A stretch of DNA of 50,010 nt from Luteimonas colneyensis (GTDB lineage: Bacteria; Pseudomonadota; Gammaproteobacteria; Xanthomonadales; Xanthomonadaceae), in NCBI RefSeq assembly GCF_014836665.1, contig NZ_JACSQJ010000010.1:1-50010 (forward strand), given 5' to 3'. The translations under genes were made by a program, and so were the position numbers. The notes under the pieces were generated by a model. It searched no databases and was not told the origin of the DNA. It saw only the letters and a program-made list of their open reading frames with translations. Positions 46,396 to 50,010 of this stretch are shown piece after piece (positions within the stretch are counted from its first letter, which is position 1; each line of letters opens with the position of its first letter).

Positions 46396-47238
46396 GTGGT
46401 CGGCGCAGGCGTCGACGTGCCCGTGTCCGGAGGCGGGGACGCCGCCGGCACCGCCCTGCGCATCGACATCGTCAGCCTCTTCCCCGACTTCGTCGCCCAG
46501 GTCGCCGGGCACGGCGTGGTCGGCCGCGCGGGCGAGCGCGGGCTGCTGGCGCTGCAGGGCTGGAATCCGCGCGACCACGCCGAGGGCAACTACCGCCGCG
46601 TCGACGACCGGCCCTTCGGCGGAGGGCCCGGCATGGTGATGCTGGTCGACCCGCTGCGCACGACCCTGGCCGCGGTCCGCGCCGCCGATCCCCGGCCGGC
46701 GCACGTGGTCTACATGAGCCCGCAGGGCCGCCCGTTCGACCAGGCGAAGGCGCGCGAGCTGGCGGCGCTGCCGCGGCTGGTGCTGCTCTGCGGCCGTTAC
46801 GAGGGTGTGGACGAGCGCCTGCTCGCGGCCGAGGTCGACGAAGAGCTCTCGATCGGCGACTACGTGCTGTCGGGCGGCGAACTGGCCGCCGCGGTGGTGG
46901 TGGACGCCGTGGCCCGGCTGCTGCCGGGGGCGCTGAACGATGCCGAATCCGCCGCCCAGGACAGCTTCGAGCCGTCCGTCGACGGTGGCGACGGCCCGCT
47001 GCTGCTGGACTGCCCGCACTACACCCGCCCGGTGGAGCACGCGCTGGGAACGGTGCCGCCGGTGCTGCTGTCGGGCAACCACGCCCTGATCGCGCGCTGG
47101 CGCCGGCAGCAGTCGCTGCTGCGCACCTGGCAGCGGCGGCCGGACCTCATCGACCCCGCGACCCTCGCGAAGGCCGACCGCCGCCTGCTCGAGGAGGCAC
47201 TGGCCGAGGCCGGCCTGCCGCCCCTGGGCGGAAGCTAA
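46396..47238 (+). CDS. trmD: tRNA (guanine-37-N1)-methyltransferase
   Basis: TrmD makes m1G37 and prevents frameshifts. The 280-residue frame has the SAM-binding trefoil-knot block [14 protein letters not shown] and [13 protein letters not shown], and [14 protein letters not shown]. The core normally begins at [12 protein letters not shown]; here 21 residues precede it ([18 protein letters not shown]...), because no ATG occurs near the core. GTG 46396 or other in-frame GTG codons (about 46414-46430) may be the real start; GGAGGCGGGG lies just ahead of the core. Confidence 0.95.
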   Translation: MVGAGVDVPVSGGGDAAGTALRIDIVSLFPDFVAQVAGHGVVGRAGERGLLALQGWNPRDHAEGNYRRVDDRPFGGGPGMVMLVDPLRTTLAAVRAADPRPAHVVYMSPQGRPFDQAKARELAALPRLVLLCGRYEGVDERLLAAEVDEELSIGDYVLSGGELAAAVVVDAVARLLPGALNDAESAAQDSFEPSVDGGDGPLLLDCPHYTRPVEHALGTVPPVLLSGNHALIARWRRQQSLLRTWQRRPDLIDPATLAKADRRLLEEALAEAGLPPLGGS

Positions 47239-47267
47239 GCCCCTAGCGCCAAAGGGAGACTCCGGGT

Positions 47268-47273
47268 TACAAT
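47268..47273 (+). promoter_or_regulatory. Possible -10 element upstream of rplS
   Basis: TACAAT lies 92 bases before rplS in the 126-base gap behind trmD; the -35 hexamer is poor. It would give rplS an own transcript besides read-through from rpsP. Confidence 0.4.
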
Positions 47274-47364
47274 GCGCGGCTAGCTGTCACCACGCCAAGA
47301 CGCGGGTCCACGTGCACTCGCGCTACAACAGCCCACAGGGCACTACCAACAGGCATCCCACACC

Positions 47365-47793
47365 ATGAACAAGCCCTCGCTCAACACCCTGCTGCAGACC
47401 TTCGAGACCGAGCAGGCCACCCGCCAGCTCCCCGTCTTCGGCCCCGGCGACACCGTGATCGTCAACGTCAAGGTGAAGGAAGGCAACCGCGAGCGCGTCC
47501 AGGCCTACGAGGGCGTGGTCATCGCGAAGAAGAACGCCGGCCTGAACTCCTCGTTCACCGTGCGCAAGATTTCCCACGGCTTCGGCGTCGAGCGCGTGTT
47601 CCAGAGCCACAGCGCCGCGATCGACTCGGTCGAAGTGAAGCGCCGCGGTGCCGTCCGCGCCGGCAAGCTGTACTACCTGCGCGAGCTCGAGGGCCGCAAG
47701 GCGCGCATCAAGGAAGACCTGGCGGGCAACGCCAAGGCGCGTGCCAAGGCCGCTGCCGAGGCCGCCGCGGCTGCCGAAGCCGCCGCCGAGTAA
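47365..47793 (+). CDS. rplS: 50S ribosomal protein L19
   Basis: The 142-residue protein contains [20 protein letters not shown] and [21 protein letters not shown], diagnostic of L19. The last 25 residues are an Ala/Lys/Glu helix ([20 protein letters not shown]), longer than in E. coli. It ends the conserved rpsP operon. Confidence 0.98.
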   Translation: MNKPSLNTLLQTFETEQATRQLPVFGPGDTVIVNVKVKEGNRERVQAYEGVVIAKKNAGLNSSFTVRKISHGFGVERVFQSHSAAIDSVEVKRRGAVRAGKLYYLRELEGRKARIKEDLAGNAKARAKAAAEAAAAAEAAAE

Positions 47794-47829
47794 GCCACGG
47801 CACGGGGCACGCCCCGCCAGCAGGACCGT

Positions 47830-47851
47830 ACGGCCGCCGCAGGGCGGCCGT
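47830..47851 (+). terminator. Hairpin terminator after rplS
   Basis: ACGGCCGCC, a GCAG loop and GGCGGCCGT form a nine-base-pair stem followed by TCGCGTTCC. The T-run is poor but the position between convergent genes suits a terminator. Confidence 0.55.
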
Positions 47852-47869
47852 TCGCGTTCCCGGGCCCGC

Positions 47870-49354
47870 TCAGCTCCCGGCCGCGGCGTCCGCGGCGCGC
47901 GTGCGCGGGCAAGGGTCGGCCACCGGCGCGGGCGGCTGCGCGGGCACCTCGGCGGGGATCGCCATGGCGTCGGTGTCCCTGTCCCCGGCCAGCATCCGCG
48001 CCTCGCGCCACTGGCCCCAGCGGTAGTAGGCCAGCGACAGCAACATCGCGCACAGCGCGCTCACCGGGAAGCTCAGCCAGATCGCATCCGCGCCCAGCGC
48101 CGGCTGCAACAGGTTGGCGAAGGGGACGCGGATGCCCCACAGCGCGAACACCAGGATCAGCAGCGGCGGTACCACCGCGCCGGTCGAGCGCACCACGCCC
48201 GAGACCACGAAGTTCACGCCGAAGAACAGGAACGACCAGATCGCGACCAGGTTGATGTGCTGGCCGGCGGCGATCGACGGGCTGCCCGGCGGCAGGAACA
48301 GCGACAGGATCGACTCGCCGAACAGCAGCAGCGGTGCGATCAGCAGTCCGGTCAGCAGGAAGTTGAAGGCCACGCCCACGCGCATGGTGCCGTCGACCCG
48401 GTCCCAGCGCCCTGCGCCCACGTTCTGGGCCGCCATCGAAGTGCAGGCCGCGCCCATCGCCATCGCCGGCATCTGCACGTAGGTCCAGAGCTGCAGCGTG
48501 GCGCCGTAGGCCGATGCGGTGTCGACGCCGTAGGCATTGACCATGCTGATCATCACCAGCATCGCCAGCGACACCAGGATCATCTGCAGCCCCATCGGCA
48601 CGCCCTTGACCACCAGCGCACGCACGATGGCGAAGTCCGGCACGTAGGCGCGCAGCTCGCCGCGCGGGATCCACAGCGGATGCCGGCGCCAGCGCAGCCA
48701 GGCGACAAGGGCCGCGAGACTGCAGGCATTGGCCACGAGCGTGGCTCCCGCCGAACCGGCGATCCCCATCTCCGGGAACGGGCCGAGCCCGAAGATCAGC
48801 ACCGGGTTGACGATGATGTCGATCACCACCACCAGCGCCAGGAACACGAAGGGCGTGCGGGTGTCGCCGGCGCCTCGCAGGACGGCGCTGATGAAGGCGA
48901 ACATGTAGAGGAAGGGCACGGCGAGGAAGATCACCTGCAGGTAGGCCTCGGCCAGCGGCAGCGAGGCTTCCGGCGTGCCCATCCAGGCCAGGATATGGCG
49001 CGCCAGCGGCAGCCCCGCCGCGGCCACCAGCAGCGATATCGCGCCGAAGAAACTGGCGCTGCTGCCGATCACCCGTCGCGCCTGCACCGGATCCCGGGCG
49101 CCGATCGCCTGGGCGACGAGGATGGTCGCGGCCATGCCGATGCCGAACACCGAGCCCAGCAGGAAGAACATGATGTTGTTGGCGTTGGCGGTCGCCACCA
49201 GCGCTTCCTCGCCGAGGAAGCGACCGACCCAGACCGCGTTCACCGAGCCGTTGAGCGACTGCAGCACGTTGCCGGCGAGGATCGGCAGGGCGAAGACCAG
49301 CAGGGTCGGGGCGATGGCGCCGTGGGTGAGGTCGCGCGTGGACGTTCGTGGCAT
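47870..49354 (-). CDS. MATE-family multidrug/metabolite efflux transporter
   Basis: The 494-residue product has about 12 membrane segments and MATE features: LPILAGNVLQSLNGSVNAVWVG near the N-terminus, VLRGAGDTRTPF in the first half and VVSGVVRSTGAVVPPLL in the second. Such carriers export cationic drugs or metabolites with Na+ or H+ coupling. The C-terminal tail (about 40 residues, Pro/Ala/Arg-rich) is disordered. The start MPRTSTRDLTHG was chosen as it directly precedes the first membrane segment. The Hsp15 gene diverges 51 bases away. Confidence 0.93.
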   Translation of the reverse strand: MPRTSTRDLTHGAIAPTLLVFALPILAGNVLQSLNGSVNAVWVGRFLGEEALVATANANNIMFFLLGSVFGIGMAATILVAQAIGARDPVQARRVIGSSASFFGAISLLVAAAGLPLARHILAWMGTPEASLPLAEAYLQVIFLAVPFLYMFAFISAVLRGAGDTRTPFVFLALVVVIDIIVNPVLIFGLGPFPEMGIAGSAGATLVANACSLAALVAWLRWRRHPLWIPRGELRAYVPDFAIVRALVVKGVPMGLQMILVSLAMLVMISMVNAYGVDTASAYGATLQLWTYVQMPAMAMGAACTSMAAQNVGAGRWDRVDGTMRVGVAFNFLLTGLLIAPLLLFGESILSLFLPPGSPSIAAGQHINLVAIWSFLFFGVNFVVSGVVRSTGAVVPPLLILVFALWGIRVPFANLLQPALGADAIWLSFPVSALCAMLLSLAYYRWGQWREARMLAGDRDTDAMAIPAEVPAQPPAPVADPCPRTRAADAAAGS

Positions 49355-49405
49355 CGGCGAATCCTGCCAGAGCCGGCGTGACAGGGGCGGCGCTAGAATC
49401 AGCGC

Positions 49406-49822
49406 ATGACGCAGCAGGCGACTGGACCGGGACCCGAAGACGGCATCCGCATCGACGTGTGGCTCTGGGCCGCGCGCTTCTTCCGCACGCGGACGCTGGC
49501 CAGGCAGGCGGTGGACACCGGCAAGGTCGAAGTCGGCGGACAGCGGCCCAAGGCCTCGCGCATGGTGCGGGTGGGCGATGTGCTGCGCGTGGTGCGCGGC
49601 GAGGACGTCTTCGAGATCGAGGTGCTGGGGATTTCGGACGATCGTGGCCCGGCGCCGGTCGCGCAGCGGCTCTACCGCGAGTCGGATGCCTCGGTGCAGG
49701 CGCGCGAGGAGATGCGGCTGGCCCGGCGAGCGGCGCGTGACGGCTACCGGCCGCCGGAGCATCGCCCGGACAAGCGGGCGCGGCGCCTGATCCGGGCGCT
49801 GGGCGATATCGACCTGAGCTGA
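49406..49822 (+). CDS. hslR: Hsp15-like S4-domain RNA-binding protein
   Basis: The 138-residue product has an S4 RNA-binding domain at the N-terminus (IRIDVWLWAARFFRTRTLARQAVDTGKVEVGG, about 14-45) and a basic C-terminal helix (RPDKRARRLIRALGDIDLS). Hsp15 binds 50S subunits with stuck peptidyl-tRNA after heat shock. Length matches E. coli HslR (133). TAGAAT lies just before the ATG and could be part of its promoter. Confidence 0.93.
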   Translation: MTQQATGPGPEDGIRIDVWLWAARFFRTRTLARQAVDTGKVEVGGQRPKASRMVRVGDVLRVVRGEDVFEIEVLGISDDRGPAPVAQRLYRESDASVQAREEMRLARRAARDGYRPPEHRPDKRARRLIRALGDIDLS

Positions 49823-50010
49823 GCGGCGGCAAGAAAAAGCTTCTTCTCCCAGGTGAGGGGAAGATGCTCGCGGTCGAGCTGGCTGTGGTGATGTTGGATC
49901 GGCGTCTGCTAAGGCCAGAGATGCTTGCGGGGTTGGGTCGTGATGCAAGTCGGCTCCGTGGTGGTGTACGCGGCCCGTCGCGCACACAGGGGGTGTGCTC
50001 CCCCGGCATC
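49823..50010. other. Right edge, no clear gene
   Basis: The sequence behind hslR (AAGAAAAAGCTTCTTCTCCC and on) is less GC-rich than the rest and begins with an AAGAAAAAGCTTCTTCT palindrome-like stretch, as in intergenic repeats of this family. No gene can be supported before the window ends. Confidence 0.4.

Overview
The window is about 70% G+C, densely packed, and carries mostly core genes of a gammaproteobacterium of the Xanthomonadaceae/Lysobacteraceae type (Lysobacter, Luteimonas, Xanthomonas and relatives). This rests on the gene neighbourhoods (ffh-rpsP-rimM-trmD-rplS, ribF-ileS-lspA-ispH, rplU-rpmA-obgE, murJ divergent from rpsT), the large TonB receptor paired with a beta-helix lipoprotein, the moaC-moaB fusion, and dispersed palindromes resembling the tgtaggagc-type repeats of this family. 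The genus call is inference.

Layout. 1-4.55 kb: TonB-dependent receptor and beta-helix lipoprotein, minus strand. 4.8-6.5 kb: prolyl 4-hydroxylase-like dioxygenase and a periplasmic protein with two TonB-C-like units. 6.5-8.4 kb: crotonase, unknown small protein and endonuclease III (nth) in one coupled operon. 8.5-12.4 kb: FKBP isomerase, then DUF1289, CoA pyrophosphatase and sseA in overlapping order, an ECI-type enoyl-CoA isomerase and a PCu(A)C copper chaperone.

12.4-18.2 kb is the most unusual part. A sigma-54 (-24/-12) promoter, with an 18-bp palindrome far upstream, precedes five genes: a Gly/Ala/Ser/Asp-rich secreted protein, a small protein, a periplasmic C39 peptidase, a second small secreted protein, and a FapF-like outer-membrane porin with an N-terminal coiled coil. 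A sigma-54 activator with a receiver-like N-terminus follows. Order and families match the Pseudomonas functional-amyloid (Fap) export system, but the candidate subunits look different. Both small proteins carry a double-glycine leader-like site (L/I-12, L-7, M-4, GG) that the C39 peptidase could cut.

18.2-24.2 kb: thioesterase, uvrA and a secreted subtilisin-like protease with two PPC domains. 24.7-27 kb: rplU-rpmA-obgE, an intergenic palindromic repeat, rpsT. 27.1-34.3 kb: murJ, ribF-ileS-lspA-ispH, tRNA-Thr(CGT). 34.4-37.6 kb: GMC oxidoreductase and radA. 37.6-43.2 kb: a CcsA/YpjD-like membrane protein and a coupled molybdenum-cofactor operon (moaA, moaCB fusion, moeA, moaD, moaE, orf), with two copies of one palindromic repeat flanking this block. 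43.2-47.8 kb: ffh, class IV PLP enzyme, rpsP-rimM-trmD-rplS. 47.9-49.8 kb: MATE transporter and Hsp15. No CRISPR array, insertion sequence, prophage or rRNA was seen.
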